44,784 bases of DNA from Alphaproteobacteria bacterium (GCA_030429105.1 JAUIDE010000025.1:1-44784); one strand, 5' to 3'; positions 10,555 through 20,492 are shown, counted from the stretch's first letter. Program-made: numbers and translations. The notes: a model not told the origin generated them from the letters alone.

Positions 10555-11178
10555 ATGACGCGGGGCGGCGCGGCCAGGGACCGGGACGGGCCGGAGCGGC
10601 GCTGCATCGCGACGGGCGAGAGCGGCGGGACGGAGCGGATGATCCGCTTCGTCCTCGACCCCGAGGGAAGGCTGACGCCGGATCTCGCCGGCAGGCTTCC
10701 CGGCCGCGGGGTGTGGCTCACGGCGGAACGCGCGCTCGTGGATCGGGCGGTGAAGAAGCGCCTCTTCTCCCGCGCCTTCCGCCAGCCGGTGGATGCGCCG
10801 GAGGATCTGGCGGACCGGCTGGAGGCGCTGGCGCTGGCGCGCGTGGTCGAGGCGCTCGGGCTCGCGCGGAAGGCGGGGCTCGCCGTCTCGGGGTTCGAGA
10901 AGGCGCGGGCGCGATTGAAGAAGGGTCCGTTCGGCGCGCTTGTCGCTGCGTCGGACGGTGCGGAGGACGGCCGGGGCAAGCTCGTTGGCATCGCCGCGGC
11001 GGCCGCGGAAGCGGCGCGGCGGCCCTCGCCGCCGATGGTGGACGCGCTGTCCGCCGCAGAGTTGGGTTTGGCCTTCGGCCGCGATTCGGTGGTACATGCC
11101 GTTCTCGATGAGGGCGGGGCCGCCGAGCGGGTGGTCCGGGAGGCGCGTCGGCTGGACGGACTACGCCAGCCGCGTTAA
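10555..11178 (+). CDS. ylxR: YlxR-family RNA-binding protein with L7Ae-like C-terminal domain
   Basis: The 207-residue product combines an N-terminal YlxR/DUF448 domain (RRCIATGE, then [26 protein letters not shown], residues about 10-80) with a C-terminal domain resembling the L7Ae/YlxQ fold ([21 protein letters not shown]). This fused arrangement is usual in alphaproteobacteria. YlxR proteins bind RNA, and in Gram-positives one binds the RNase P ribozyme; the role here is inferred. It sits 7 nt after nusA and before infB, the classic place. The start ATG at 10555 lies just past the nusA stop; the open frame further upstream overlaps nusA. Confidence 0.9.
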   Translation: MTRGGAARDRDGPERRCIATGESGGTERMIRFVLDPEGRLTPDLAGRLPGRGVWLTAERALVDRAVKKRLFSRAFRQPVDAPEDLADRLEALALARVVEALGLARKAGLAVSGFEKARARLKKGPFGALVAASDGAEDGRGKLVGIAAAAAEAARRPSPPMVDALSAAELGLAFGRDSVVHAVLDEGGAAERVVREARRLDGLRQPR

Positions 11179-11263
11179 GGAGCGTCCCGGCAGAGGCGCG
11201 CGGGTTCGACGGAAACGGAATGAATCGGGCGGGGAAGGCCCCGCCCAACGATATGGATGTCTG

Positions 11264-14230
11264 ATGCACGATAACGACGACGACAACGGCAAGGGCGGCA
11301 GGACGATCAGCCTGCGCGGCGGCGGCACGGAGACGAGCCGCGTCCGGCAGAGCTTCAGTCACGGCCGGACGAATTCGGTGGTCGTTGAGAAGAAGCGCAA
11401 GCGGATCGTCGCCCCGGCGGCGACCGTGGCGGTGAAGCCCATCGTGCCGAAGCCCGCCGCGCCCGCCGCCAGCCCGGCCGGGACCCCGCCCGAGCAGCTC
11501 GCGCGCCAGCAGGCCGCGCTCCGCGAGGCCGCCGCCCGCCGCGCCGCCGAGACCGAGGCGAAGGCCGTCGCGGAGCGGGAAGCCGCCCGCAAGGCCGCCG
11601 AGGCGGAAGCCAGCGCCGAGGTCGAGGCGAAGTCCGAGCCGGCCCCCGCGCCGGAGCCGGCGGCGCGCGCGGTGCCCGAGCCCGAGGCGCCCACCGCGCC
11701 CGAGGCTCCTGCGCCGCGCTCCGAGACGCCCGCCGCCGAACCGGAGCCCGCGCCCCCTGCGCCGGCCCCGTCCCAGCCCGCCGCGCCACGGCCGCAGGCC
11801 GTCGCTCCGCGCCCCGCCACGCCTGCGACTTCCGCCCCCGCCGCTCCGTCGCGCGGTCAGGAGCCGCGCCGCGCCGGCGCCGCCGCGCGCGGCCGCGGCG
11901 AGAAGCCCGCGATGCTCAAGTCCCTCTCCAAGGAGGAATATGAGCGCCGGCTCAAGGCGCTCCAGGCGGCGAAGGCCGACGAGGGCGCGCGCCGTGAGCG
12001 CGAGGCCGAGGAGGCCCGCCGCCGCGAGGAGGAGCGCGAGGCGCGTCGCGCCGAAATCGAGGAGGCCCGCCGCCGCGAGGAGGAGGAGACCATCCGCCGC
12101 GAGCGGGAGGAAGCCGAGAAGGCCGAGCGCGAGAAGGCCGAAGCCGCCGCCCGCGCCCGGCTCCAGGCCCAGCGCGCGAAGGCCGCCGAGACTGGCGCGA
12201 CGGCGCCCGAGCCGACCGGCCCTCCGCCGGAAGGCGGCGCCGAGCGCGGTCCGAAACGTCGCGGCGCCCTCGGCGTAGCAGAGGAGAAGCGCGCCGCCCC
12301 CGCCCGCGCCCCGCGCGACGGCGGGGACCGCCGCCGCTCCGGCAAGCTGACCATCAGCCAGGCGACGGGCGACAACGAGCAGGGCCGCCAGCGCAGCCTC
12401 GCCGCGATGCGCCGCCGTCAGGAGCGCGACAAGCGCAAGGGCGGCGGCCAGATGGGCGAGCGCGAGAAGGTGGTGCGGGACGTCCGCATTCCGGACATCA
12501 TCACCGTTCAGGAACTCGCCAACCGCATGGCCGAACGGGTCGCGGCCGTCATCAAGTCGCTCATGCAGATGGGCGTGATGGCGACGCAGAACCAGCCGAT
12601 CGACGCGGACACGGCGGAGCTGATCGTCGAGGAATTCGGCCACAAGTCGATCCGCGTCTCCGAATCCGACGTCGAGACCGTGATCGCCACCGATGATGAC
12701 GATGACGGGAACAAGCAGCCCCGTGCGCCGGTCGTCACAGTCATGGGCCATGTCGACCACGGCAAGACTTCGGTGCTCGACGCGCTCCGGAAGACCAACG
12801 TCGTCTCCGGCGAGGCCGGCGGCATCACGCAGCATATCGGCGCCTATCAGATCGAGACGGACAGCGGCCAGAAGATCACCTTCCTCGATACGCCGGGCCA
12901 CGCCGCCTTCACCTCGATGCGCGCCCGCGGCGCGCAGGTGACGGATATCGTGGTGCTCGTCGTCGCCGCCGACGACGCGGTGATGCCGCAGACGGTGGAG
13001 GCCATCAACCACGCGAAGGCCGCCAACGTCCCGATGATCGTCGCGATCAACAAGATCGACCTGCCCGCGGCGAACCCGCAGAAGGTCCGCACGGACCTCC
13101 TCCAGCACAACGTGGTGGTGGAGGCGATGTCCGGCGAGGTGCTGGATGTCGAGGTTTCCGCGCTGAAGGGGATCGGCCTCGACAAGCTGCTGGACGCCAT
13201 CACGCTGCAGGCCGAACTGCTCGACCTGAAGGCGAATCCCGACCGGCCGGCCGAGGGCGCGGTGATCGAGGCGCAGCTCGATGTCGGGCGCGGCCCGGTC
13301 GCCACCGTCCTCGTCCAGAAGGGCACGCTCCGCACGGGGGATGTGTTCGTGGTGGGCGAGCAATGGGGCAAGGTCCGCGCGCTGGTGGACGACAAGGGAG
13401 ACCGCGTGAAGGAGGCGGGCCCCTCCGTCCCCGTCGAGGTGCTCGGCCTGACCGGCACGCCGCAGGCGGGCGACGTTCTCAACGTCGTTAAGGACGAGAC
13501 GGAGGCGCGGGAGATCGCGGCCTATCGCAGCCGCAAGGCGAAGGAGGCGACAGGCAATATCGGCTCCGGCGTCACGCTCGACCAGCTCCTCGCTCAGGCC
13601 AAGGCCAACGAGGCGGTGGCGGAGCTGCCGATCCTCGTGAAGGCGGACGTGCAGGGCTCGGCCGAGGCCATCGTCCAGGCGATGGAGAAGCTCGGCAACG
13701 ACGAGGTGAAGGTCCGCGTCCTCCATGCCGGCGTCGGCGCGATCACGGAAAGCGACGTGACGCTGGCGGAGGCTTCGGGCGCGCCGATCATCGGCTTCAA
13801 CGTCCGCGCCAACGCCCCGGCCCGCGCCTCGGCGCAGCAGAAGGGCGTGGAGATCCGCTACTACTCGATCATCTACAACCTTGTGGACGACATAAAGGCC
13901 GCGGCCTCCGGCCTCCTCTCGGACGAGGTGCGGGAGACCTTCATCGGCTACGCGAAGATCCTCCAGGTCTTCAAGGTCACCGGCGTCGGCAAGGTCGCGG
14001 GCTGCATGGTCACCGAGGGCGTCGCCCGCCGCTCCGCCGGCGTGCGCCTCCTGCGCGACAACGTCGTGATCCACACCGGCAAGCTGAAGACTCTCAAGCG
14101 CTTCAAGGATGAGGTGCGCGAGGTCCAGGTGAGCCAGGAATGCGGCATGGCCTTCGAGAATTACGAGGACATCCGCGAAGGCGACGTGATCGAGATCTTC
14201 GAGACGGAGACGATCGAGCGCACGCTCTGA
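11264..14230 (+). CDS. infB: Translation initiation factor IF-2
   Basis: IF-2 is the GTPase that delivers initiator tRNA to the 30S subunit and promotes subunit joining. The 988-residue protein begins with the alphaproteobacterial ISLRGGG motif, then a long Ala/Glu/Arg/Pro-rich, probably extended and coiled N-domain (about 50-400). The IF2-N helix region follows (about 405-480), then the G domain with G1 GHVDHGKT at 495-502, DTPGH and NKID, and domains II-IV ending [20 protein letters not shown] chose the ATG at 11264, overlapping a 3-codon minicistron stop (TGATG); the nearest Shine-Dalgarno-like GGGGAAGG is 25 nt upstream, so the true start is less sure than the gene. Confidence 0.96.
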   Translation: MHDNDDDNGKGGRTISLRGGGTETSRVRQSFSHGRTNSVVVEKKRKRIVAPAATVAVKPIVPKPAAPAASPAGTPPEQLARQQAALREAAARRAAETEAKAVAEREAARKAAEAEASAEVEAKSEPAPAPEPAARAVPEPEAPTAPEAPAPRSETPAAEPEPAPPAPAPSQPAAPRPQAVAPRPATPATSAPAAPSRGQEPRRAGAAARGRGEKPAMLKSLSKEEYERRLKALQAAKADEGARREREAEEARRREEEREARRAEIEEARRREEEETIRREREEAEKAEREKAEAAARARLQAQRAKAAETGATAPEPTGPPPEGGAERGPKRRGALGVAEEKRAAPARAPRDGGDRRRSGKLTISQATGDNEQGRQRSLAAMRRRQERDKRKGGGQMGEREKVVRDVRIPDIITVQELANRMAERVAAVIKSLMQMGVMATQNQPIDADTAELIVEEFGHKSIRVSESDVETVIATDDDDDGNKQPRAPVVTVMGHVDHGKTSVLDALRKTNVVSGEAGGITQHIGAYQIETDSGQKITFLDTPGHAAFTSMRARGAQVTDIVVLVVAADDAVMPQTVEAINHAKAANVPMIVAINKIDLPAANPQKVRTDLLQHNVVVEAMSGEVLDVEVSALKGIGLDKLLDAITLQAELLDLKANPDRPAEGAVIEAQLDVGRGPVATVLVQKGTLRTGDVFVVGEQWGKVRALVDDKGDRVKEAGPSVPVEVLGLTGTPQAGDVLNVVKDETEAREIAAYRSRKAKEATGNIGSGVTLDQLLAQAKANEAVAELPILVKADVQGSAEAIVQAMEKLGNDEVKVRVLHAGVGAITESDVTLAEASGAPIIGFNVRANAPARASAQQKGVEIRYYSIIYNLVDDIKAAASGLLSDEVRETFIGYAKILQVFKVTGVGKVAGCMVTEGVARRSAGVRLLRDNVVIHTGKLKTLKRFKDEVREVQVSQECGMAFENYEDIREGDVIEIFETETIERTL

Positions 14231-14293
14231 TCGCCGCCGCTCGGGGCCGGAGGGCGCGGGCAGGGCCCGCGCCTTCGCGTCAGGGAGGATTCG

Positions 14294-14722
14294 ATGCAGA
14301 AACGCGAGGGCGGGGGCGAAGGCGGGCCGAGCCAGCGCCAGCTTCGTGTCGGCGAAGTCATTCGCCGGGCGCTGTCCGATGCGCTCCTGCGCGGGGAGAC
14401 CCATGAACCTGCACTCGACGGCGCCTCGATCACCGTGAGCGAGGTGCGTCTCTCCCCCGATCTGAAGATCGCCACCGCCTATGTCATGCCGCTCGGCGGC
14501 GCGAACGGGCAGGAGACGGTCAAGGCGCTCGCCCGCGCGAAGGGGGAGCTGAGGCGGATCATCGGCCGGCAGACCCAGCTGAAATTCGCGCCCGACCTCC
14601 GGTTTCGGCTCGATTCCGTCTTCGACCAGTTCGACGAGACACGCCGGCTCCTGAGCGATCCGAAGGTCGCCGGAGACATTGCGCCCGATGAAGAGGGCGA
14701 ACCGGGGCGGAACGGCGCCTGA
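14294..14722 (+). CDS. rbfA: Ribosome-binding factor A
   Basis: RbfA binds the 30S subunit near the 5' end of 16S rRNA and supports late maturation and cold adaptation. The 142-residue protein has the type II KH fold with the hallmark stretches LRVGEVIRRALSDALLRGE, ITVSEVRLSPDLKIATAYVMP and LKFAPDLRFRLDSVFDQ. The ATG at 14294 has AGGGAGGA 7 nt upstream. Its stop overlaps the truB start in a TGATG junction, indicating translational coupling. It follows infB by 63 nt in the conserved operon order. Confidence 0.96.
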   Translation: MQKREGGGEGGPSQRQLRVGEVIRRALSDALLRGETHEPALDGASITVSEVRLSPDLKIATAYVMPLGGANGQETVKALARAKGELRRIIGRQTQLKFAPDLRFRLDSVFDQFDETRRLLSDPKVAGDIAPDEEGEPGRNGA

Positions 14723-15606
14723 TGGCGCGCCGCAGGGGCCGCCCCGTCGACGGCTGGCTGATCGTGGACAAGCCTGAGGGAATCGGCTCGACCGGGGTCG
14801 TCGGCCGCGCGCGCCGCGCCTTCGATGCGGAGAAGGCCGGCCATGCCGGCACGCTCGACCCGCTGGCGACCGGCCTCCTCGCCATCGCCTTCGGCGAGGC
14901 GACGAAAACCGTCCCCTACGCCCAGGAGGGCGAGAAGACCTATCGCTTCACCGCCCGCTGGGGCGAGGCGACGACGACGGACGACCGGGAGGGGCCGGTC
15001 TCAGCGACCTCGGCGCTCCGCCCTTCCCGCGAAGAGATCGAGGCGGCGCTGCCCGCCTTCACGGGGCGAATCATGCAGCGCCCGCCCGCCTTCTCCGCCA
15101 TCAAGGTGGAGGGCGCGCGCGCCTATGACCTCGCCCGCGGCGGCGAGGCGCCGGACCTCGCCGAGCGGCCGATCGACGTTGCCCGCCTCTCCCTCCTCGC
15201 GATGCCGGACGAGGACCATGCGGAGTTCGAGATGGTGTGCGGCAAGGGCGGCTATGTCCGAGCCCTGGCGCGCGACCTCGGCGAGCGCCTCGGAACCTGC
15301 GCGCATGTGACCGCCTTGCGGCGCGTCGCCTCCGGGGCCTTCACGCTCGAGGGGGCGACGGCCTTCGCAGAGCTGGAGCCCAGCCTTTCGGAGGCGCGGC
15401 TCCTGCCCGTCTCGGCCGGCCTTGCCGGCCTGCCGAGCGTCGAGGTTTCGGCGCTTGCGGCGTCGCGCATCCGGATGGGGGAGGCGGCGGCGGCCCCGCC
15501 GGGGCCGGCGCCCTTGTTCTGGGCGGCGCTTGAGGGCGCGCCGGTCGCCGTGCTTGAGGCGGCGGGCGGCGCGGTCCGCATCAGGCGCGTCTTTCGCCCC
15601 GGCTGA
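14722..15606 (+). CDS. truB: tRNA pseudouridine(55) synthase TruB
   Basis: TruB makes pseudouridine 55 in the T-loop of tRNAs. The 294-residue protein carries the catalytic motif HAGTLDPLATG with nucleophile Asp46, the KxYxFTARWG strand and the conserved GGYVRALARDLG stretch. Its PUA-like C-terminal part (about 235-294) is short. The ATG at 14722 overlaps the rbfA stop by one base. The last 26 bases overlap a small minus-strand open frame (15581-15805) whose reality is less certain. Confidence 0.96.
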   Translation: MARRRGRPVDGWLIVDKPEGIGSTGVVGRARRAFDAEKAGHAGTLDPLATGLLAIAFGEATKTVPYAQEGEKTYRFTARWGEATTTDDREGPVSATSALRPSREEIEAALPAFTGRIMQRPPAFSAIKVEGARAYDLARGGEAPDLAERPIDVARLSLLAMPDEDHAEFEMVCGKGGYVRALARDLGERLGTCAHVTALRRVASGAFTLEGATAFAELEPSLSEARLLPVSAGLAGLPSVEVSALAASRIRMGEAAAAPPGPAPLFWAALEGAPVAVLEAAGGAVRIRRVFRPG

Positions 15607-15805
15607 TCGAGGGCCCGATGCGCGGCGCGCGGCGCGTCTCCGCCGCAAGGCTCGCGAGCCCGGCGCTGAACCGGCGCATCTCCTCCCGCTCGGCGGGGAA
15701 CAGCGCCACGGGCGCATCGGCGAGCCCGCCGATGAGCCGGGCCGAGGCCGCGGCCTCTCTCAGAATGGCGCGGAGCGCGGGGCTGCTGCTGCGGATCTGT
15801 TTCAT
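15581..15805 (-). CDS. Small hypothetical protein, antisense to the truB end
   Basis: A 74-residue open frame begins at the ATG at 15805 with an AAGGA ribosome binding site 7 nt upstream (AAAGGAAAAGGAC in all). The predicted product is basic and helical with an Ala-rich middle (MKQIRSSSPALRAILREAAASA at the start), no signal peptide and no recognised domain. It converges on truB and overlaps its 3' end by 26 bases. The gap between truB and the adenylate cyclase gene is otherwise empty on this strand, and the good ribosome binding site is the main support. A frame of similar length on the plus strand lacks such a site. Confidence 0.45.
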   Translation of the reverse strand: MKQIRSSSPALRAILREAAASARLIGGLADAPVALFPAEREEMRRFSAGLASLAAETRRAPRIGPSISRGERRA

Positions 15806-15917
15806 CTGCACGTCCTTTTCCTTTCTCCGAACGCGGCGAACCTAGCGCAGGATGGTGAATGGCCGCTGAGCCCTGCGCGCGCGGCGTTAGGGCGCCGTAA
15901 ACCTGTCCGCCGGGCCC

Positions 15918-15946
15918 TTGCCCCGCAGCCGCGCGCCGCCCTATAT
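15918..15946 (+). promoter_or_regulatory. Candidate promoter of the adenylate cyclase gene
   Basis: TTGCCC (15918-15923), 17 nt, then CTATAT (15941-15946), 31 nt before the GTG start. The -10 overlaps the left arm of the palindrome at 15945-15963, a typical repressor position. Confidence 0.5.
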
Positions 15947-15963
15947 GTGAAGGACATTCACAT
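15945..15963. promoter_or_regulatory. Palindromic operator candidate ATGTGAA-N5-TTCACAT
   Basis: A perfect 7-bp inverted repeat with a 5-base centre (GGACA) covers the end of the -10 box and the expected transcription start of the adenylate cyclase gene. The inner TGTGA...TCACA resembles CRP half-sites but with a 7-base rather than 6-base spacer, so a classical CRP site is doubtful. Confidence 0.45.
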
Positions 15964-15977
15964 TCCGGAGCGGGCCC

Positions 15978-16772
15978 GTGAAGCGCCGTCTGACGACCAT
16001 CCTCTGCGCCGACGGGGTGCGCTACTCGGCCCACATGGCGGCGGACGAGGACGGCGCGCTGGAGCGGCTGCGCCATTGCCGCGCGGTAATGGAGGATCTC
16101 TTCGCCGCTCATGAGGGCCGCAGGATCAACACATGGGGCGACGCCGTCATCGCCGAATTCGCCAGCGTGGTGGAGGCGGTGCGCTGCGCCGTCGCCATTC
16201 AGGAGCGGGTGGAGACGGAGAATCTCGGCCTCCCGGAGGCGGACCGCCTCCGCTTTCGCATCGGGGTCAATCTCGGCGACGTGATGACGGATGGCGGCGA
16301 TCTCTACGGAGACGGGGTCAACGTCGCCGCGCGGCTTCAGGAGCTCGCGCCGCCGGGCGGCGTCGTCGTCTCAGCGGCCGTGCATGAATTCGCCCATCGC
16401 CAGCTCGCCTTCGCCTTCGAGCCGCTCGGCGAGGTGGAGATGAAGCATCTCGCCGGCCCTGTGCGGAGCTACGCCGTGCGGCTCGACCGGCGGAACGCGC
16501 CCGAGGCGCCGCCCGCCGAACCCATCCGAATCCGCGACGCCGACGCCTTCTCGAAGACCGGGCGGCGTTTGGACGACATCCGCGCCTGGATTCTCGCCCA
16601 GCCCCGCGGCGTGCAGCGATCCGCCGGCTTCATCCTCTTCTTCTTCCTTATCAATCTGCTCTTTTCCGGCATCGCGACGCCGTGGTTCATCTTCCCCTCG
16701 CTGCCCTTTGCGCTCCACATCCTGCGCCATCGCCGCAGGCTCCGCCGGGCAGGCGAGGCGGCGGAGGGCTGA
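15978..16772 (+). CDS. Class III adenylate/guanylate cyclase with C-terminal two-helix membrane domain
   Basis: This nucleotide cyclase of 264 residues would make cAMP (or cGMP). The catalytic domain (1-165) has metal-binding Asp12 (CADGVRYS) and Asp55 (NTWGDAVIAEF), and transition-state Asn115/Arg119 (GDGVNVAARLQ). The usual base-recognising Lys position is Asn51, a variant also seen in other alphaproteobacterial cyclases, so substrate choice is uncertain. After a linker, residues about 205-255 form a two-helix membrane module (FILFFFLINLLFSGIATPWFIF), resembling 2TM domains, so the enzyme is probably anchored at its C-terminus. The start is a GTG with GGAG 8 nt upstream. It has its own promoter and a palindrome, and interrupts truB-rpsO. 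Confidence 0.88.
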   Translation: MKRRLTTILCADGVRYSAHMAADEDGALERLRHCRAVMEDLFAAHEGRRINTWGDAVIAEFASVVEAVRCAVAIQERVETENLGLPEADRLRFRIGVNLGDVMTDGGDLYGDGVNVAARLQELAPPGGVVVSAAVHEFAHRQLAFAFEPLGEVEMKHLAGPVRSYAVRLDRRNAPEAPPAEPIRIRDADAFSKTGRRLDDIRAWILAQPRGVQRSAGFILFFFLINLLFSGIATPWFIFPSLPFALHILRHRRRLRRAGEAAEG

Positions 16773-16934
16773 CGGGGGCGTTTTCCGCTGGAATTCTCCG
16801 GCGATCTCTGTCAAGAGGCGCTCGCCGCGAAAGCGGTCGCCCCTCCCCTGACCGAACTGGACGACATCCCGGTTCCGGCCGGAGGAACGGGCGAAACGGG
16901 CCCCGGCCCCTCACTCTCGTCAAGGAGACATCCG

Positions 16935-17204
16935 ATGTCGATCACCGCCGAGCGCAAGTCCGCGCTCATCAAGGAATACGCCGTGAAAGAGGGCGACACC
17001 GGCTCGCCCGAAGTGCAGGTCGCGATCCTGACCGAACGGATCGCCAACCTGACCGAGCACTTCAAGACCAACAAGAAGGACAATCATAGCCGCCGCGGCC
17101 TGCTGAAGATGGTCAGCCTTCGCCGCAAGCTGCTTGACTACACCAAGGCGAAGGACGAGGCCCGCTATCAGGACCTCATCAAGCGCCTCGGCATCCGCCG
17201 CTGA
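16935..17204 (+). CDS. rpsO: 30S ribosomal protein S15
   Basis: S15 is a primary 16S rRNA-binding protein of the small-subunit platform. The 89-residue protein has the family's exact length and signature ([17 protein letters not shown], then [21 protein letters not shown]). AAGGAG lies 8 nt before the ATG. It is followed by a strong hairpin terminator and then pnp, the conserved rpsO-pnp pair; in E. coli both are autoregulated post-transcriptionally, which I cannot confirm here. Confidence 0.98.
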   Translation: MSITAERKSALIKEYAVKEGDTGSPEVQVAILTERIANLTEHFKTNKKDNHSRRGLLKMVSLRRKLLDYTKAKDEARYQDLIKRLGIRR

Positions 17205-17220
17205 GGCGGAGAGGCAAAAG

Positions 17221-17252
17221 GCGCGCCGCCCCGTGCGGCGCGCTTTCGTTTT
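17221..17252 (+). terminator. Intrinsic terminator after rpsO
   Basis: A perfect 9-bp stem GCGCGCCGC / GCGGCGCGC (17221-17229, 17235-17243) with loop CCCGT is followed by TTTCGTTTT, 16 nt after the rpsO stop. In the classic rpsO-pnp arrangement such a hairpin gives partial readthrough into pnp. Confidence 0.85.
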
Positions 17253-17400
17253 GAGGGGTCGCCAGAGGCGCGCCCCGCTGCAGGGACCGTCCCGCCCCCG
17301 GCTCCGGGCGGGGCGGCGTCATCCGAGGGAGCTCCGGCCCGGAACGGGCCTCAACGCGGAACGCGCCCAGGGGGGCGCCGACCGTCCGAAAGGGAACTGA

Positions 17401-19521
17401 ATGTTCAATATCACCCGCAAGTCCATCGAATGGGGCGGCGAGACGCTGACGCTGGAGACGGGCAAGATCGCCCGCCAGGCGGACGGCGCCGTCATCGCCA
17501 CGCTCGGCGAGACCTCCGTCCTCGCCGCCGTCGTCTACGAGAAGAAGCCGAAGCCCGGCCTCGATTTCTTTCCGCTGACCGTCCATTATCAGGAAAAATA
17601 CTACGCCGCCGGCAAGATCCCGGGCGGCTTCTTCAAGCGCGAGGCGCGCCCGACGGAGAAGGAGACGCTCGTCTCCCGCCTGATCGACCGCCCCGTTCGC
17701 CCGCTCTTCGTCCCCGGCTTCAAGCATGAGACGCAGGTGATCTGCACCGTGCTGAGCCATGATCTCGAGAACGATCCGGACATCGTCGCGATGGTCGCCG
17801 CCTCCGCGGCGCTCACGATCTCCGGCGCCCCTTTCCGCGGCCCGATCGGCGCGGTGCGCGTCGGCTTCGACGGGGCGGGGAACTACCTCCTCAACCCGAA
17901 GCAGGACGAGGTGAAGGACAGCCGCCTCAACATGGTGCTCGCCGGCACGCGCGGCGCCGTGATGATGGTGGAATCCGAGGCCTACGAGCTTTCCGAGGCG
18001 GAGATGCTCGGCGCCGTCACCTTCGGCCACAAGGCGATGCAGCCGGTGATCGACATGATCATCGACATGGCCGAGGAATGCGCTAAGGAGCCGTTCGACT
18101 TCCAGCCGGAAGACAATTCCGAGCTCTACGGCAAGGTGAAGACGCTCGGCGAGGCCGCGATGCGCGAGGCCTTCCGCATCAGCGACAAGATGGAGCGTCA
18201 CGCCGCCGTCTCCGCCGCGCGGGAGACGATCATCGCCGGGCTGACCGAGGAAGAGGCCGAGGCCGTCGGCAAGAAGGGGCTCTTCAAGGAGCTCGAGGCC
18301 GAGGTCGTGCGCGGCGACATCGTGAAGACCGGCCGCCGCATCGACGGCCGCGATCTCGTCACGGTCCGCCCGATCGTCTCCGAGGTGGGCGTCCTGAACC
18401 GCACCCACGGCTCCGCGCTCTTCACCCGCGGCGAGACGCAGGCGCTGGTCGTCACCACGCTCGGCACGGGCGACGACGAGCAGATGATCGACGCGCTCGA
18501 GGGCATGTACCGCGCCAATTTCATGCTGCACTACAACTTCCCCGGCTATTCGGTCGGCGAGACGTCGCGGCAGATGGGCCCGGGCCGGCGCGAGATCGGC
18601 CACGGCAAGCTCGCCTGGCGCGCGCTCCAGGCCGTGCTCCCGGCGCCGACGGACTTCCCCTACACGATCCGCATCGTCTCCGAGATCACGGAGTCGAACG
18701 GCTCCTCCTCGATGGCGACGGTCTGCGGCTCATCGCTCTCGATGATGGACGCCGGCGTGCCGCTGAAGGCGCCGGTCGCCGGCGTCGCGATGGGCCTCAT
18801 CCTGCAGGATGACGGGCAGTTCGCCGTCCTGACCGACATTCTCGGGGATGAGGACCATCTCGGCGACATGGACTTCAAGGTGGCGGGCACCGCCGCCGGC
18901 GTCACCTCGCTCCAGATGGACATCAAGGTCGCCGGCATCACCGAGGAGATCATGAAGGTCGCCCTCGGCCAGGCGCAGGAGGCCCGCATCCACATTCTCG
19001 GCGAGATGGCGCAGGCCCTCTCCGCCGGGCGGCAGGAATTCTCCGCCCATGCGCCGCGGATCGAGACGATGCAGATCCCGACCGACAAGATCCGCGAAGT
19101 GATCGGCACCGGCGGCAAGGTGATCCGCGGCATCGTGGAGGAATCCGGCGCGAAGGTGGACATCAACGACGAGGGGATCATCAAGATCGCCTCGTCTGAC
19201 GCCGCGAAGATCGAGCGGGCGCGGGAGCTGATCCACTCCATCGTGGCGGAGCCGGAAGAGGGCCGCATCTACAAGGGCAAGGTCGTCAAGATCATGGATT
19301 TCGGCGCCTTCGTGAACTTCTTCGGGAAGAAGGACGGGCTCGTCCATGTCTCCCAGATGTCCTACGAGCGGGGCTCGAACCCGAAGGACCTCGTCAAGGA
19401 AGGTCAGGAAGTCTGGGTCAAGCTCATGGGCTTCGATGATCGCGGCAAGGTCCGCCTCTCCATGAAGGTCGTCGATCAGGCGACCGGCAAGGAGCTGGAG
19501 AAGGAGCCGGCGGCGGAGTGA
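17401..19521 (+). CDS. pnp: Polyribonucleotide nucleotidyltransferase (PNPase)
   Basis: PNPase degrades RNA 3' to 5' using phosphate and forms part of the degradosome. The 706-residue protein has two RNase PH domains (about 10-225 and 310-540; the catalytic half shows [17 protein letters not shown]), a helical linker, a KH domain with [11 protein letters not shown] (about 560-610) and a C-terminal S1 domain ([17 protein letters not shown]). The acidic tail is very short. The start [13 protein letters not shown] is standard, with AAGGGA upstream. The last 46 bases overlap the 3' end of the convergent PilZ gene. Confidence 0.97.
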   Translation: MFNITRKSIEWGGETLTLETGKIARQADGAVIATLGETSVLAAVVYEKKPKPGLDFFPLTVHYQEKYYAAGKIPGGFFKREARPTEKETLVSRLIDRPVRPLFVPGFKHETQVICTVLSHDLENDPDIVAMVAASAALTISGAPFRGPIGAVRVGFDGAGNYLLNPKQDEVKDSRLNMVLAGTRGAVMMVESEAYELSEAEMLGAVTFGHKAMQPVIDMIIDMAEECAKEPFDFQPEDNSELYGKVKTLGEAAMREAFRISDKMERHAAVSAARETIIAGLTEEEAEAVGKKGLFKELEAEVVRGDIVKTGRRIDGRDLVTVRPIVSEVGVLNRTHGSALFTRGETQALVVTTLGTGDDEQMIDALEGMYRANFMLHYNFPGYSVGETSRQMGPGRREIGHGKLAWRALQAVLPAPTDFPYTIRIVSEITESNGSSSMATVCGSSLSMMDAGVPLKAPVAGVAMGLILQDDGQFAVLTDILGDEDHLGDMDFKVAGTAAGVTSLQMDIKVAGITEEIMKVALGQAQEARIHILGEMAQALSAGRQEFSAHAPRIETMQIPTDKIREVIGTGGKVIRGIVEESGAKVDINDEGIIKIASSDAAKIERARELIHSIVAEPEEGRIYKGKVVKIMDFGAFVNFFGKKDGLVHVSQMSYERGSNPKDLVKEGQEVWVKLMGFDDRGKVRLSMKVVDQATGKELEKEPAAE

Positions 19522-20492
19522 TCCGGCCCCGGTGAGACAAAGCGCCCGCGCCGCCCGGCGCGGGCGCCCGACCCCACGGTCCTGTAGGCGCCTGCGCCCT
19601 CCTGCGCCGCGGAAAGCACCCGTTCGAATTCCTCGTCCGTCAACGGCGAATCGAGCCTGAGGCCGGTATTTCCGTTACGGCACCAGCGCACCGTCGCCGT
19701 GCGTTCGACGCCGAGATATTCGATCTCCATCCTGTCGCCCTCGGCCGCTTTCAGGTGCGGGGCCGAGACCTTCACCCCATTGCGGCTGAAGTCGGCGATG
19801 GTGACGGAATGCCAGATTCCCCCTGGCTTCACCTGCGCGGGCAGGTGGCAGATATACCGCCCTTCAAGCCGTCTCAGTCGGAGGAACCGGCGAACGGCGA
19901 CCGGCGTCAGGAGAAGGGCGACGACACCGGCGAGAAGAGCCAGCGGCGGCGCGTTCGAGGCGCGTTTCATGAGGTCCGCCGGTATCGCCGCCAGGCTTTC
20001 GGCGAGCGAGAGCGCCTCGCCCCGTCCGCCCTCGCCGGGCCCGGCCGCGGGCGTTTCGATCCTCTGCCCCAGCCCGTCCTTCGCCGCGGCGTCGCCCTTG
20101 GCCGCGCTCTCGCGCTCCGCCTCGGGCGCGCAATCCCCCGTCGCGGCCTCCGCGTCGAGCCGGGGGGCGAGGCGGGCGAGGTCGAACCGCGCGAGCCGCT
20201 CCGCCGCCTCCATTGGCTGCGCCCCTTCGAGCGCGGCGAGCGCCTCCCGACGGCTCATGAGATAGAGTTCGGTCACCACCGTCCCGTCCCCGCCCGAGGC
20301 GATCCGGCGCGCGGCCTCCGCCCGCGCCGCCTCCCGTTCCTCGGCCGTCGGGGCCGCCGCTGCGGCGTCGAGCGCGGATTCCAGCGCGTCCACGAGCGGC
20401 GTCAGCCGGCAAGCCGCCGATGCGGGCGGAGCGGTCGTCGCAAGACCGAGTAGCGCGACGCAGAATGCGAATGCGGAATGCGAGGCTTTCAT
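19476..20492 (-). CDS. PilZ-domain membrane protein with periplasmic domain, paralogue A
   Basis: The 338-residue protein has a signal peptide (1-27), a periplasmic Ala/Glu-rich helical domain with Cys28 and Cys121, one membrane helix (about 183-200) and a cytoplasmic PilZ domain (205-300). The c-di-GMP motifs are visible: RLEGR (208-212, RxxxR) and DFSRNG (234-239, DxSxxG). It should therefore be an inner-membrane c-di-GMP receptor joined to a periplasmic sensor or effector. The ATG at 20492 opens the signal peptide. Beyond residue 301, where its neighbour paralogue stops, about 37 low-complexity residues run through the pnp 3' hairpin and antisense to the pnp end. Partner and output are unknown. 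Confidence 0.82.
   Translation of the reverse strand: MKASHSAFAFCVALLGLATTAPPASAACRLTPLVDALESALDAAAAAPTAEEREAARAEAARRIASGGDGTVVTELYLMSRREALAALEGAQPMEAAERLARFDLARLAPRLDAEAATGDCAPEAERESAAKGDAAAKDGLGQRIETPAAGPGEGGRGEALSLAESLAAIPADLMKRASNAPPLALLAGVVALLLTPVAVRRFLRLRRLEGRYICHLPAQVKPGGIWHSVTIADFSRNGVKVSAPHLKAAEGDRMEIEYLGVERTATVRWCRNGNTGLRLDSPLTDEEFERVLSAAQEGAGAYRTVGSGARAGRRGRFVSPGPDHSAAGSFSSSLPVA
19542..19567. terminator. GC-rich hairpin downstream of pnp
   Basis: An 11-bp perfect stem (19542-19552 with 19557-19567, loop GCCC) lies 20 nt after the pnp stop. There is no T-run on the plus strand, so it may stabilise the pnp mRNA end more than terminate. It lies inside the 3' coding part of the convergent PilZ gene. 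Confidence 0.4.

Noticed and set aside
8622-10991. 789-residue frame antisense to nusA
   Set aside because: Same reason: opposite rimP/nusA/ylxR codons, low-complexity Asp/His/Arg content.
11500-12300. Repetitive Ala/Glu/Arg codons in infB as a tandem DNA repeat
   Set aside because: Low-complexity coding typical of the alphaproteobacterial IF-2 N-domain; no exact repeat unit.
10718-14404. 1,228-residue open frame antisense to infB and ylxR
   Set aside because: It is a shadow of the low-complexity Ala/Glu region of infB, with no domain or ribosome binding site.
15618-15845. 75-residue plus-strand frame after truB
   Set aside because: No ribosome binding site; the opposite-strand frame 15581-15805 has a good one.
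15946-15962. Classical CRP site before the adenylate cyclase
   Set aside because: Half-sites are spaced by 7 instead of 6 bases; kept only as a palindrome of unknown regulator.
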